Shown: positions 1 through 7,237, numbered from the stretch's first letter. The stretch is 64,000 nt of DNA from Methylopumilus sp003533095 (GCA_963977845.1 CAXBPZ010000002.1:1-64000); one strand, 5' to 3'. The notes: a model not told the origin generated them from the letters alone. A program made the numbers and translations.

Positions 1-20
1 GCTGCTGGAGTTGTCCACAT
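1..20 (-). CDS. pqqA: PqqA, PQQ precursor peptide (5' end only)
   Basis: Only the first codons lie in the window. They read MWTTPA plus one partly visible alanine on the minus strand, from the ATG at 18-20. A strong ribosome binding site (AAGGAG) sits about seven bases upstream. PqqA peptides of proteobacteria, the ribosomal precursor of pyrroloquinoline quinone, commonly begin MW-x-x-P-A, so the start matches this family. PQQ is the cofactor of the methanol dehydrogenases whose accessory genes occur at 24-29 kb, which supports the call. With 20 bases visible it remains a motif-based identification; the Glu and Tyr that are cross-linked to make PQQ lie outside the window. Confidence 0.65.
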
Positions 21-71
21 AGTATTTCTCCTTAAGTTATATTTAAAAAATTAATAATGTCTAATTTATTA

Positions 72-109
72 ATTCACTAGCAACAAGTAATTTAACTTGT
101 TAGGTGAAT
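72..109 (-). promoter_or_regulatory. Long imperfect inverted repeat upstream of pqqA
   Basis: Inner arms AACAAGT (82-88) and ACTTGTT (95-101) pair perfectly around a six-base loop. Outer arms ATTCAC (72-77) and GTGAAT (104-109) also pair, with small asymmetric bulges between. It lies about 50 bases upstream of the pqqA start. It could be a leader hairpin, an attenuator or an operator; no consensus is recognised. Confidence 0.4.
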
Positions 110-135
110 CGTACTTCTAAGACAGAAATGGCATA

Positions 136-168
136 AGAAAAATTCACTTAACTTGGGCTAAGTAAATT
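136..168 (-). terminator. Probable rho-independent terminator of the antiporter gene
   Basis: Arms 141-150 and 159-168 pair over ten positions, with one G-U pair, around an eight-base loop. On the minus strand the stem is followed by a short T-run (complement of 136-140). It sits 40 bases past the antiporter stop codon, where a terminator is expected. The stem is AT-rich, so strength is uncertain. Confidence 0.5.
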
Positions 169-207
169 CATGAGGTTGGGTTTATTAAGATTTAATGATT
201 TGTATAT

Positions 208-1467
208 TTAGGCGAGTATTTTAAAAATAAACATCGAAAATATTGTGGGTGATAAGGCGTAAACAAAGAATACTAACGGGTTAAATGCATCTTTCTTAAA
301 AAATTTTCCAAGGATTGCATAGCCGGCTGGGTTAGGTGCGTTTGCTATCAACGTGAGGCCGCCCGCAACCATAGCACCTGCGACAAGCGCATATTGATAG
401 TTGCCTTGGATATTAGGCAATAAAGACCCTAGATATGTAAGTGCTGCGTTATCAATAAATGGCGTGAGTAAGGCTGTTGAATAGAAGATTGCATCCTCCC
501 CAAGATTACCTACCACTTGGGTGAGCCACCAAATCTGGCCTTGTCCCAATATGACGATGCCAGCTAAAAAGAATGCCACACATAGTGCTTCTTTGAGAAT
601 TAATTTATTTTGATGTTCTTTGTGAATTAAAAAATAAGCTAAGAAAGATAAGAATATCCCAAAAAATATTGCGGGGTGATGAGCAAAAAAGACCGTAGCT
701 ATTAGAAAAAATAAATGAATAGCTACCACAGAAAAAGGAATTGATATTGATGCAATTTTTGTCAAATTAACTTTGACACTCTTAATTTCATCTTTAAAGA
801 TTTGGGTTAGCAAATATGTGTTTAAAAGAACTACCAAGATTGATTTCCAGCCAAAAGTAAATAACATAAAACTTAAATCCCAGCCCCAATTATTTGCAAC
901 CATAAGAACAGGCGGAGCAGCATAAGGGGTTAATAATCCACCTATAGATATATTCACAAACAACACAGCTAGGGTTGAATACATTAAAGGTGTGGATATA
1001 TTCTTGGAATAGAAATGTTCTTTTAATAACAAAGCAGCAAGTGTCATCGCTGCAGGCTCAGTAATCAATGAGCCAAATAGAGGGATAGCAGATAAGATTA
1101 ATCCATAAAATATGACAGATTGATTCCTTTTAAACAGCAAAGTAATTTTGCCGATCAGTGAAGTTATAAAGTTAAGTATGGGATTACTTGCAGCGATGAT
1201 CATTATTACAAATACAAATAATGGCTCAACAAAACTTAAATTAGTAACAAAGTCTAGAGTATTATTAAATCCGATATTCCTTAAAGAAAAAATTAAAAAA
1301 ATTAAACCCCAAAATCCAAATACGATTTCAACCTCACTGAGAAAGTGCCAGATTTTTTTATACTTAGGAAACGTATATGAGAGTTTTAAAATGGGCTTAG
1401 TTAAAAAAGAATGCGTGATCGCTAAACCAAAGAGAATGGTGCTGAGATAATTAAGCGATGGATCCAT
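208..1467 (-). CDS. Putative Na+/H+ antiporter (pfam07399-like)
   Basis: A 419-residue integral membrane protein with about ten to eleven hydrophobic segments spread over the whole length. The pattern and conserved stretches such as LITEPAAMTLAALLL and GGLLTPYAAPPVLMVAN resemble the putative Na+/H+ antiporter family Na_H_antiport_2 (formerly DUF1504). If so, it exchanges cytoplasmic sodium for protons across the inner membrane. It is a single gene, followed by a likely terminator and then pqqA in the same direction. The family is only lightly characterised, so ion specificity is inferred from family naming. The ATG start begins just before the first membrane segment. Confidence 0.7.
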   Translation of the reverse strand: MDPSLNYLSTILFGLAITHSFLTKPILKLSYTFPKYKKIWHFLSEVEIVFGFWGLIFLIFSLRNIGFNNTLDFVTNLSFVEPLFVFVIMIIAASNPILNFITSLIGKITLLFKRNQSVIFYGLILSAIPLFGSLITEPAAMTLAALLLKEHFYSKNISTPLMYSTLAVLFVNISIGGLLTPYAAPPVLMVANNWGWDLSFMLFTFGWKSILVVLLNTYLLTQIFKDEIKSVKVNLTKIASISIPFSVVAIHLFFLIATVFFAHHPAIFFGIFLSFLAYFLIHKEHQNKLILKEALCVAFFLAGIVILGQGQIWWLTQVVGNLGEDAIFYSTALLTPFIDNAALTYLGSLLPNIQGNYQYALVAGAMVAGGLTLIANAPNPAGYAILGKFFKKDAFNPLVFFVYALSPTIFSMFIFKILA

Positions 1468-1547
1468 TGTATGTTACCTTTTTTAGTTACCCTTCATAGT
1501 GAGATACTCTAGAAAAATATATTTTAAAGTATTTGAAACCAACTTTA

Positions 1548-1823
1548 TTATTTAAGATAACCCTCTTGCTTTAGTAGCTTTATTTTGACTGTACTATTTG
1601 ACTTGCCAGAATAACCCCCTATTCCCCCACTTGCGCAAATTACTCTATGGCAAGGAATCTCTATTGGAAAAGGATTGAGTTTGCAGGCTGTTGCAACAGC
1701 TCGATGGGCTTTTGGATGGCCTATATTAATTGCAATTTCTTTATAAGTTGCAACTTTACCCTTAGGTATTTTTTTTATTTCATTCCAAACTTTTATTTGA
1801 AAAGGGGTGCCATGAAGCTTCAT
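1548..1823 (-). CDS. Single-domain methylated-DNA-protein cysteine methyltransferase
   Basis: A 91-residue protein consisting only of the DNA-binding/active-site domain of the Ogt/MGMT family. It carries the helix-turn-helix stretch with Arg41 (RAVATACKLNP) and the acceptor motif PCHR, with nucleophile Cys58. The usual N-terminal domain of Ada/Ogt is absent. An in-frame TAA two codons before the ATG shows this is the true start and not a missed N-terminus. The size matches alkyltransferase-like (ATL) proteins, but those carry Trp in place of the Cys. A Cys here predicts real transfer of alkyl groups from O6-alkylguanine. It probably repairs alkylated DNA; formaldehyde or methylating stress in a methylotroph is a plausible setting. 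Confidence 0.85.
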   Translation of the reverse strand: MKLHGTPFQIKVWNEIKKIPKGKVATYKEIAINIGHPKAHRAVATACKLNPFPIEIPCHRVICASGGIGGYSGKSNSTVKIKLLKQEGYLK

Positions 1824-1857
1824 TGTTTAAAGATTTTATGTAGCAGGGTACTGAAAT

Positions 1858-2007
1858 TTACTTAATCAGAAGATGAAGCATTAAGCCGAAGTAAAGAAAA
1901 GCAAAAATAGCGACAATCCAGAATACCTTTAGCATATTGGCATTAATTTCAGAAAGTTTCTGATGAATTCTTGCTAGCAATTCTTCCTGCTTTAATTTTT
2001 TAGCCAT
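1858..2007 (-). CDS. Small one-pass membrane protein, 49 aa
   Basis: Unrecognised small gene. It reads MAKKLKQEELLARIHQKLSE, then a loop and a single hydrophobic segment (about residues 28-46, WIVAIFAFLYFGLMLHLLI) at the C-terminus. A charged amphipathic N-terminal helix with a C-terminal membrane anchor suggests a tail-anchored inner-membrane protein. It lies directly upstream of the alkyltransferase gene on the same strand (34-base gap), so the two may be co-transcribed. The ribosome binding site is weak. No function is proposed. The regular amphipathic-plus-anchor design argues that it is a real gene and not a chance frame. Confidence 0.55.
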   Translation of the reverse strand: MAKKLKQEELLARIHQKLSEINANMLKVFWIVAIFAFLYFGLMLHLLIK

Positions 2008-2155
2008 TTGAGCTATCCAAATTATTTTAAAAGATAATTAAATGAGTATATTTTATAGTATTTGTATGAAGTTAATAATAGTGATTTCTTAAAACTATCC
2101 ATAGTTAAATAAGTGGTAGTATTAGCTAAAGAAGACCTACCCTATAATAAATTTC

Positions 2156-2794
2156 ATGAAACATATTCTTGTTTATTCTGATTCAATTTCATGGGGCATT
2201 ATTCCAATGTCTCGCAATCGTTTCGCCTTTGATCAAAGATGGCCCGGTATTTTAGAAATCAACTTAAATAAATTAGGTAAAAATGTGCGAGTAATCGAGG
2301 ATTGTCTTAATGGGAGAAGAACTATATATGATGATCCTATAAGACCCGGGCGAAATGGTCTTCTTGGATTATCGCAAAAGATAGAAATATACTCTCCACT
2401 AGCGTTAGTTATTTTAATGTTAGGCACAAATGATTTTCAAGCAAATCATGATCATACTGCTCAAGATGCAGTGAAAGGTATGAGATTATTAATTCATACC
2501 ATTCGAGAAACAGTCTTGGAGCCTGGTATGAAAATGCCAAGAATATTAGTGATTGCGCCACCACCAATACTTGAGCCAAAGGGCGATATTGCAATTAAAT
2601 TTAAAGATGGCCATAAGAAATGTATTGGTTTGGCTCAAGGCTATGAGCAATTATGTTTAGAGGAGAAATGTGATTTTTTTGATGCAGGCAAAATTACGAC
2701 TTCAAGCGTGGTAGATGGTGTGCACTTTGATGTTGATCAACACCTTAATTTTGCTAATGCGCTTACTAAACATACCCTAAATTTGATTTTATGA
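2156..2794 (+). CDS. SGNH-family hydrolase (arylesterase-like)
   Basis: A 212-residue protein with the blocks of the SGNH/GDSL hydrolase fold: nucleophile Ser10 in a variant YSDSISWG block, an NGRRT stretch near residue 52, GTND at 90-93, and the DGVH pair Asp187/His190. The Gly usually preceding Asp-Ser is replaced by Ser, giving S-D-S in place of G-D-S. No signal peptide is visible, so it is probably cytoplasmic. The family cleaves esters and acyl groups, and arylesterase/thioesterase activity is possible; the substrate is unknown. It is the first of a plus-strand run ending at the HNH gene and facing the photolyase gene. Confidence 0.85.
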   Translation: MKHILVYSDSISWGIIPMSRNRFAFDQRWPGILEINLNKLGKNVRVIEDCLNGRRTIYDDPIRPGRNGLLGLSQKIEIYSPLALVILMLGTNDFQANHDHTAQDAVKGMRLLIHTIRETVLEPGMKMPRILVIAPPPILEPKGDIAIKFKDGHKKCIGLAQGYEQLCLEEKCDFFDAGKITTSSVVDGVHFDVDQHLNFANALTKHTLNLIL

Positions 2795-2848
2795 ACCTTC
2801 TAACTTTTAAATACTCAAAAAAATAGTACTTTAAAAATAGGAATAATC

Positions 2849-2959
2849 ATGGCAAAGAAAAAATGTGAATATAACTGGCATATGGCATTCAGGTGCTCGC
2901 TTGGCACGGCGTTTTATGTATTAGGAATAGCAGCATTTATTAAATATATTTTTTATTAA
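2849..2959 (+). CDS. Very small membrane protein, 36 aa
   Basis: Unrecognised gene of 36 codons beginning MAKKKCEYNWHMAF. A hydrophobic stretch (about residues 18-35) could span the membrane once. It has a good ribosome binding site (AGGA, about six bases before the ATG). Its stop is separated by only two bases from the next ATG, which suggests translational coupling with the DUF2805-type gene. The combination of ribosome site, tight spacing and membrane segment supports a real product. No homologue is recalled with certainty, and no function is proposed. Confidence 0.6.
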   Translation: MAKKKCEYNWHMAFRCSLGTAFYVLGIAAFIKYIFY

Positions 2960-2961
2960 GC

Positions 2962-3231
2962 ATGTCTAATAAAAAAATTAGGCTATCTAAGGATGATCTT
3001 TCTCGGCTAATTGAGATGGCTTGGGAGGATAAAACACCCTTTGAAGCGATTTTAAATAGTTATGATGTCGATGAGTCCGAATTAATGAAATTAATGCAGG
3101 CAAATCTGAAACCATCTTCCTATCGATTGTGGCGAAAACGTGTCAAAGAGCGCTCGAGCAAACATTTAAAGTTGAGATCTCCTGAAATTAATCGTGCTTA
3201 TTGTGTAACTCAATACAAAATAAATCGTTGA
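2962..3231 (+). CDS. TIGR03643 / DUF2805 family protein
   Basis: An 89-residue basic protein with the hallmark conserved tryptophans and methionines of the TIGR03643 (DUF2805) family: the IEMAWEDKTPFEAI start, ESELMKLM in the middle, and SYRLWRKRVKER. The region resembles a small helix-turn-helix-like helical bundle, but DNA binding is not established. The family is uncharacterised and, as I recall, enriched in aquatic bacteria. In this window it lies two bases after the 36-aa gene and just before a DUF2256 gene. All face a photolyase/cryptochrome gene, a neighbourhood that suggests a light- or repair-related role. Confidence 0.8.
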   Translation: MSNKKIRLSKDDLSRLIEMAWEDKTPFEAILNSYDVDESELMKLMQANLKPSSYRLWRKRVKERSSKHLKLRSPEINRAYCVTQYKINR

Positions 3232-3237
3232 TATTTT

Positions 3238-3378
3238 ATGCGCATGATTAAGAAAGAAAATTTGCCAACTAAAATATGTGCTACTTGTCAAAAGCCTTTT
3301 ACTTGGCGAAAAAAATGGCAGCATGTTTGGGGTGAAGTCAAGTATTGCTCAGAGCGATGTAAGCGTCATAAAAATTAA
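3238..3378 (+). CDS. DUF2256 zinc-finger-like protein, 46 aa
   Basis: A 46-residue protein with four cysteines (14, 17, 37, 41) arranged as CxxC...CxxxC around the Trp-rich core FTWRKKWQHVW. This is the signature of DUF2256, a small putative zinc-binding family often found beside cryptochrome/photolyase genes. Two possible starts (codons 1 and 3) are both ATG; the first is used. The gene is six bases downstream of the DUF2805 gene and two bases upstream of the HNH gene, so it is part of one transcript. It probably binds one zinc ion. Its function is unknown. Confidence 0.85.
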   Translation: MRMIKKENLPTKICATCQKPFTWRKKWQHVWGEVKYCSERCKRHKN

Positions 3379-3380
3379 GC

Positions 3381-3737
3381 ATGATTGGTAAAATTAGAAA
3401 AAAGCTTTTAGAGCATAAGCCGTTTCTTTTTAAAACAGAATCTTTAATCTGCCCTATTTGTAATAGATCTATACCAGTATCTCAAAGAGATGCACATCAC
3501 CTAATTCCAAGATCCAAGGGTGGAAAATCGACTGAATTTCTTCACAAAATTTGTCATAGACAAATACATGCATTATTCAATGAAAATGAACTAGCTAAAA
3601 CATTTAATACGGCTGAATCTTTGAGAGATCATCCGGATATGCAAACATTTATCAATTGGATAAAAAATAAACCAGATACTTTTTATGAAAGAGTGGCGAA
3701 AAGTTCACGCATTAAAAAAGATTTTTTTAAGTTATAG
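3381..3737 (+). CDS. HNH endonuclease-domain protein
   Basis: A 118-residue protein with a zinc-stabilised HNH motif: Cys24/Cys27 (CPIC), His39-His40 followed by LIPRSKGG, and Cys58-His59-x3-His63 (ICHRQIH). These correspond to the beta-beta-alpha-metal nuclease core. No other domain is present, and no partner methylase or intein is nearby. It closes the plus-strand run and its last six bases overlap the photolyase gene tail to tail. The family includes nicking and structure-specific nucleases; DNA cleavage here is likely but not proven. The location suggests involvement in DNA repair more than restriction. Confidence 0.8.
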   Translation: MIGKIRKKLLEHKPFLFKTESLICPICNRSIPVSQRDAHHLIPRSKGGKSTEFLHKICHRQIHALFNENELAKTFNTAESLRDHPDMQTFINWIKNKPDTFYERVAKSSRIKKDFFKL

Positions 3738-5261
3738 TGTTTCAATGTTTTGAATATGTTTCTTAGCTTGCAACTTAATATCTTTAATTAAATCAGCATC
3801 CATATCTCTAATTTGTTTATTCACAATAGCTAATCTTGGATTTTTCTCGAGTTTTGGTTTGTGGGTAATGAAGAAATTCCAGTAAAGACTATTAAACGGA
3901 CAGGCTTTTTCACCTATTTTTTCACTTTTTGAATAATGACAGTCCTCACAATAATTACTCATCTTATGAATATAATTAGCTGAAGAAACATAAGGTTTGC
4001 TCGCAAGTTTGCCTCCGTCTGCAAATTGACTCATGCCCAGAGTATTAGGCATCTCGACCCACTCAAAAGCATCTATATAGATTCCTAAGTACCATTCATG
4101 AAGTTTTTTTGGATTGATTCCTGCTAGGAGAGAGAAATTTCCCACCACCATAAGCCTTTGAATGTGATGCGCATAGGCCTCATTTAAAGATTGAGATATC
4201 GTATATTTAAGACAATTCATACGAGTTTTACCATTCCAAAACCAACTTGGCACTGAAAGATTATGATTAAAATAATTTTCATCTTGAAGTGCTGGCATAT
4301 GTGCCCAGTAATATCCTCTTATATATTCTCTCCAGCCAATAATTTGTCTAATAAATCCTTCTGCGGTATGAATAGGTATGTGTTGATTTAAATAGGATTT
4401 TTGAACTGCAAGCACTACCTCTCTAGGAGACAGCATTTTGGTATTTAGTGCAAAAGAAATTAATGAATGAAACATTCTTGTTTCATCTTTATGCATGGCA
4501 TCTTGATAATCACCAAAGTGAATTAATACATGCTTTATAAAATAAGTGAGTTGTTTTAATGCTTCCTTCCTATTTAAAGGCCAAGAGAATTCATGCGCAT
4601 GATCATGTCCAAAACTTTTAACTTTAGACTCAATAATTTCATTCCATATTTCTGAATGGTCGTGCACGTGCCTATGATCATTTAATGTTTTTGGTTCGCC
4701 TTTCCATGGCTTTCTATTGTCATGATCAAAATTCCATTTAGATCCCATAGGTTCACTTTGATCTGACATGAGAATATGATGCTTTTTTCTCATGTGTCGA
4801 TAAAACGTTTCCATAAGCCATTGCTTTTTATCTTTAAAAAGATTATTGACTTCATTTCGTTCTGTAAAAAAATGTTCGGAAGAAACACATTCATGGGGAA
4901 TATGAATACTGTTACAGAAATCTTTAAGATCTTGATCCAGCCTAAATTCGTCTGGCTCTTGATATTCAAATTTCTGAATATGGTGCTTTGAAATGATCGA
5001 TTTTAAATTTGATTTAAAGGATTGTTGATTTGATGGATCGCTAATTTTTAAGTAGATGACATGATGATTTTTTTTTAAAAGATCTTCTTTAAAATTTCTC
5101 ATCGCAGCAAAGATAGCAATAATTTTTTGCGCATGATGAAGAACATAATTAGTCTCTTGCTTGATTTCCATCAAGACATAGAGGATGTCGTCATCTTGCT
5201 TATTAAACCAGCTATGAGATTGATTGAGTTGATCGCCCAGAATTAGACGTAAAATTCTCAT
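3732..5261 (-). CDS. Iron-sulfur photolyase/cryptochrome (PhrB-like, FeS-BCP)
   Basis: A 509-residue flavoprotein of the cryptochrome/photolyase superfamily, in the iron-sulfur bacterial branch typified by Agrobacterium PhrB, a (6-4) photolyase. It starts MRILRLILGDQLNQ. Four cysteines fall at 350, 438, 441 and 454, which as I recall are the same positions that ligate the 4Fe-4S cluster in PhrB. The C-terminal FAD domain contains IGWREYIRGYYW and GNFSLLAG. It would repair (6-4) photoproducts with blue light or act as a photoreceptor; the sequence alone cannot separate these. The lumazine-type antenna of this class is family knowledge. It is the last gene of a minus-strand run and is convergent with the HNH gene. 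Confidence 0.93.
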   Translation of the reverse strand: MRILRLILGDQLNQSHSWFNKQDDDILYVLMEIKQETNYVLHHAQKIIAIFAAMRNFKEDLLKKNHHVIYLKISDPSNQQSFKSNLKSIISKHHIQKFEYQEPDEFRLDQDLKDFCNSIHIPHECVSSEHFFTERNEVNNLFKDKKQWLMETFYRHMRKKHHILMSDQSEPMGSKWNFDHDNRKPWKGEPKTLNDHRHVHDHSEIWNEIIESKVKSFGHDHAHEFSWPLNRKEALKQLTYFIKHVLIHFGDYQDAMHKDETRMFHSLISFALNTKMLSPREVVLAVQKSYLNQHIPIHTAEGFIRQIIGWREYIRGYYWAHMPALQDENYFNHNLSVPSWFWNGKTRMNCLKYTISQSLNEAYAHHIQRLMVVGNFSLLAGINPKKLHEWYLGIYIDAFEWVEMPNTLGMSQFADGGKLASKPYVSSANYIHKMSNYCEDCHYSKSEKIGEKACPFNSLYWNFFITHKPKLEKNPRLAIVNKQIRDMDADLIKDIKLQAKKHIQNIETL

Positions 5262-5331
5262 TGAAAGAATTCAATAGACGCGTGATTTCTTGGTCGCTGC
5301 GATCGTAGGTTAAGGTATAAGATTAAATTTT

Positions 5332-5433
5332 TTATTTACTTTTTTTCTTTTCAGCACTCTTATTAAGTATTATTCCGCAAGCTGCCAAAATAAAACAAAT
5401 AAGACCTAAAAAGAATATAAAAATATCTGGCAT
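5332..5433 (-). CDS. Tiny membrane protein, 33 aa
   Basis: Unrecognised gene of 33 codons. Residues 3-22 (DIFIFFLGLICFILAACGII) form one membrane segment, followed by a lysine-rich tail. An AGAGGG ribosome binding site precedes the ATG. It lies three bases after the stop of the 56-aa gene, so coupled translation is likely. It could be a lipoprotein-like or small inner-membrane peptide; no family is recognised. Its membership in a run of short membrane-protein genes supports it. Confidence 0.5.
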   Translation of the reverse strand: MPDIFIFFLGLICFILAACGIILNKSAEKKKSK

Positions 5434-5436
5434 GAT

Positions 5437-5607
5437 TTAATCCCTCTTAGAAATGATTTCTGTATAAATCACAAAAGTTAAAATAGACGGAATCCAAGTC
5501 GCAGTAAAAAGCGCCTCTTCTTTTTGTCCTGTAAACCAAAGATAACCAGTAGTCACAAATGCAATAAACACCGACATTAAGATACAAATCTCAGACATTT
5601 TTAACAT
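5437..5607 (-). CDS. Small membrane protein, 56 aa
   Basis: Unrecognised gene. Two hydrophobic segments (about residues 6-24 and 36-50) flank a short polar turn with QKEE. It has a strong ribosome binding site (AAAGGAG, seven bases upstream of the ATG). Its stop is separated by three bases from the next small gene. The two-segment hairpin topology suggests an inner-membrane accessory peptide. No function is proposed. Confidence 0.6.
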   Translation of the reverse strand: MLKMSEICILMSVFIAFVTTGYLWFTGQKEEALFTATWIPSILTFVIYTEIISKRD

Positions 5608-5629
5608 TATTTAACTCCTTTAAAAATAA

Positions 5630-5821
5630 TTAGTGATCTTGTTTCCAAAAACCCCATGCAGCGCATATGAGAAAAAATACAGCGAGGGAAGCATGCGCTC
5701 TAATATCTGTTTCTCCATGAATTTTTATGAGTAGTGGGATGATATTTAACATTCCTAAGATTAACCATAGTGACGCTAGGATGGATATAACAAAACAAAT
5801 TTTTCCAAAAGTCTTTCTCAT
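5630..5821 (-). CDS. Small membrane protein, 63 aa
   Basis: Unrecognised protein with two membrane segments (about residues 8-32 and 43-58), separated by a short loop with HGETDIRAH. It sits between the DUF3147-like gene and the 56-aa gene on the same strand with small gaps. All members of this run are short and hydrophobic. The ribosome binding site (GAG, about seven bases upstream) is weak. No catalytic residues are visible and no function is proposed. Confidence 0.6.
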   Translation of the reverse strand: MRKTFGKICFVISILASLWLILGMLNIIPLLIKIHGETDIRAHASLAVFFLICAAWGFWKQDH

Positions 5822-5861
5822 AATTACTCATGAATAATGAAGTTTTTAAATAGTCTCACAC

Positions 5862-6188
5862 TCAAACTATTTTTTGCAATAAATAAAATAAGAAAATCAT
5901 GATCACAATAACCATACTAAGAGAAGTGAAATATCCAACACCTTGTTTTAATAGCCAACTTAATAAAGGCAAGATGGGTAGTACGGGGAATACATAGATA
6001 AAATTTTCTTGAGCAAGTTTGGCAATTTTTTCAGTATCTCGACTTTCAAACCACACCATGGTGTATGCGGTAAATGAGATGATGGGTAGTGCTAATAGAA
6101 GAGCGGCTAATTTCGTATCTTTTTTACTTAATTCTGTGACACATACGATGACTAAGACTGCGACAAGAATTTTAATAAAATAGGCCAT
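5862..6188 (-). CDS. DUF3147-like membrane protein
   Basis: A 108-residue protein with four hydrophobic segments covering nearly its whole length. The start MAYFIKILVAVLVIVCVTEL followed by SKKDTKLAALLLALPI resembles the DUF3147 family (which includes Pseudomonas GlpM). The role of the family is poorly defined. It is five bases from the DUF429 gene upstream and is probably co-transcribed with it. Assignment rests on recalled family pattern and length; a generic membrane protein is the alternative. Confidence 0.6.
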   Translation of the reverse strand: MAYFIKILVAVLVIVCVTELSKKDTKLAALLLALPIISFTAYTMVWFESRDTEKIAKLAQENFIYVFPVLPILPLLSWLLKQGVGYFTSLSMVIVIMIFLFYLLQKIV

Positions 6189-6193
6189 AGTGA

Positions 6194-6880
6194 TTAATAT
6201 ACGATCTGCATATTGGGTTTTTCAGGGATCTTAGGTAGAAAAGACGCTTCATTCGCCTGGATTCTTTTAGTACTCCATAATACGGCCATCGCATCTAAAA
6301 TATCGTTATCCATCACATCTTTTCTTGGATAAAGATTTCTTATGGACTCGAAATCAAAAGATTCAAAATGTCTTCTTAATAAAGCGTTTCTTATTTCAAA
6401 TCCTTCCTTACTTTTTTTACTCTCAAGAATGACTTCCTCATGATTCATAGCTCTAAAGCTTAGTTCGGGATGGATTTCATAAAGATTAATATGTGCGTCG
6501 TGAATTATAGTTTGAACATCTTTAATTTTTGGAAATAAATACCAAGACTGGAGTGACATAGATTTTCCAAAAAGTCGTTTAGAAACATAGGATGCTCTTT
6601 CATAATTGGGTTGTTCAAGCATTTCAGGGGTGGGAGCTGTAAAAACTGATGAAGCTTTTTTGCTGAGTAATTTTCTTGCCAATTGATCTGCTTCTCTAGG
6701 AATAAAATCAGATAAGACCACAGGCATATCTATCCCTATAATTAGATGTGCCTCATCATTAAAAAAATCTTTTAAATGATTGAGCGTAGAAAAAATCGAT
6801 GACTGAATGGTGTCATCAGGATTTTGCCAGACTGAAAACCAGCCTCGCTTACAACCATCGATACCAATAATTTGTGACAA
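6194..6880 (-). CDS. DUF429 family protein
   Basis: A 228-residue soluble protein beginning with the pattern IIGIDGCKRGWFSVW, typical of DUF429, a family with a predicted RNase H-like fold. Further conserved parts are IGIDMPVVLSD with READQLARK, SVFTAPTPEM, and the C-terminal MDNDILDAMAVLW. The acidic residues (Asp7, Asp56 region, Asp near 190) would fit a metal-dependent nuclease-like site, which is inference. The start is TTG, placed directly after the stop of the DCC gene and preceded by AAGG. The cellular role is unknown. Confidence 0.85.
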   Translation of the reverse strand: MSQIIGIDGCKRGWFSVWQNPDDTIQSSIFSTLNHLKDFFNDEAHLIIGIDMPVVLSDFIPREADQLARKLLSKKASSVFTAPTPEMLEQPNYERASYVSKRLFGKSMSLQSWYLFPKIKDVQTIIHDAHINLYEIHPELSFRAMNHEEVILESKKSKEGFEIRNALLRRHFESFDFESIRNLYPRKDVMDNDILDAMAVLWSTKRIQANEASFLPKIPEKPNMQIVY

Positions 6881-7237
6881 TTAATGAACCTTACAATAAT
6901 TAAGCTTATTAAAACGCCAATAAGCAAAGAGCTTGTAGAGTATTTTGCATAAAGGTGAGATTAGAGGAAGATTCACTAAGATACTTAACCAACGCCAACC
7001 TTTAAGCTCTCTCCAAATTAAAGAAAAAGCGTCCATACCCTTATATATTCTTTGTTTCTCATCAATCGCGTGAAGGCTTAACAATGCTTCATTTTGTGAA
7101 ATATTAAAGCGTTTAAGTAACGCATTATTTTCATGAATGTTAAGCCACTGAAACTTTTTTTTAGGACTTATTGATTTATAGTAATGAATCTCTCTTTGAC
7201 AAAGAGAACATGCATCATCGAAAAAAATTTTTATCAT
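6881..7237 (-). CDS. DCC-family thiol-disulfide oxidoreductase-like protein (DUF393)
   Basis: A 118-residue protein with the DDACSLC motif at residues 7-13 (Cys10, Cys13), the mark of the DUF393/DCC family, and an arginine-containing downstream segment (MDAFSLIWRELKGWRWL). The family has a thioredoxin-like arrangement and is presumed to act on thiols; substrates are unknown. It heads the minus-strand run of about seven genes that ends with the photolyase. A strong inverted repeat lies 27 bases upstream of its start. Confidence 0.85.
   Translation of the reverse strand: MIKIFFDDACSLCQREIHYYKSISPKKKFQWLNIHENNALLKRFNISQNEALLSLHAIDEKQRIYKGMDAFSLIWRELKGWRWLSILVNLPLISPLCKILYKLFAYWRFNKLNYCKVH

Noticed and set aside
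3381..3737. HNH gene as part of a restriction system or mobile intron
   Set aside because: No methylase, specificity subunit, intron or intein features nearby; base composition is like its neighbours.
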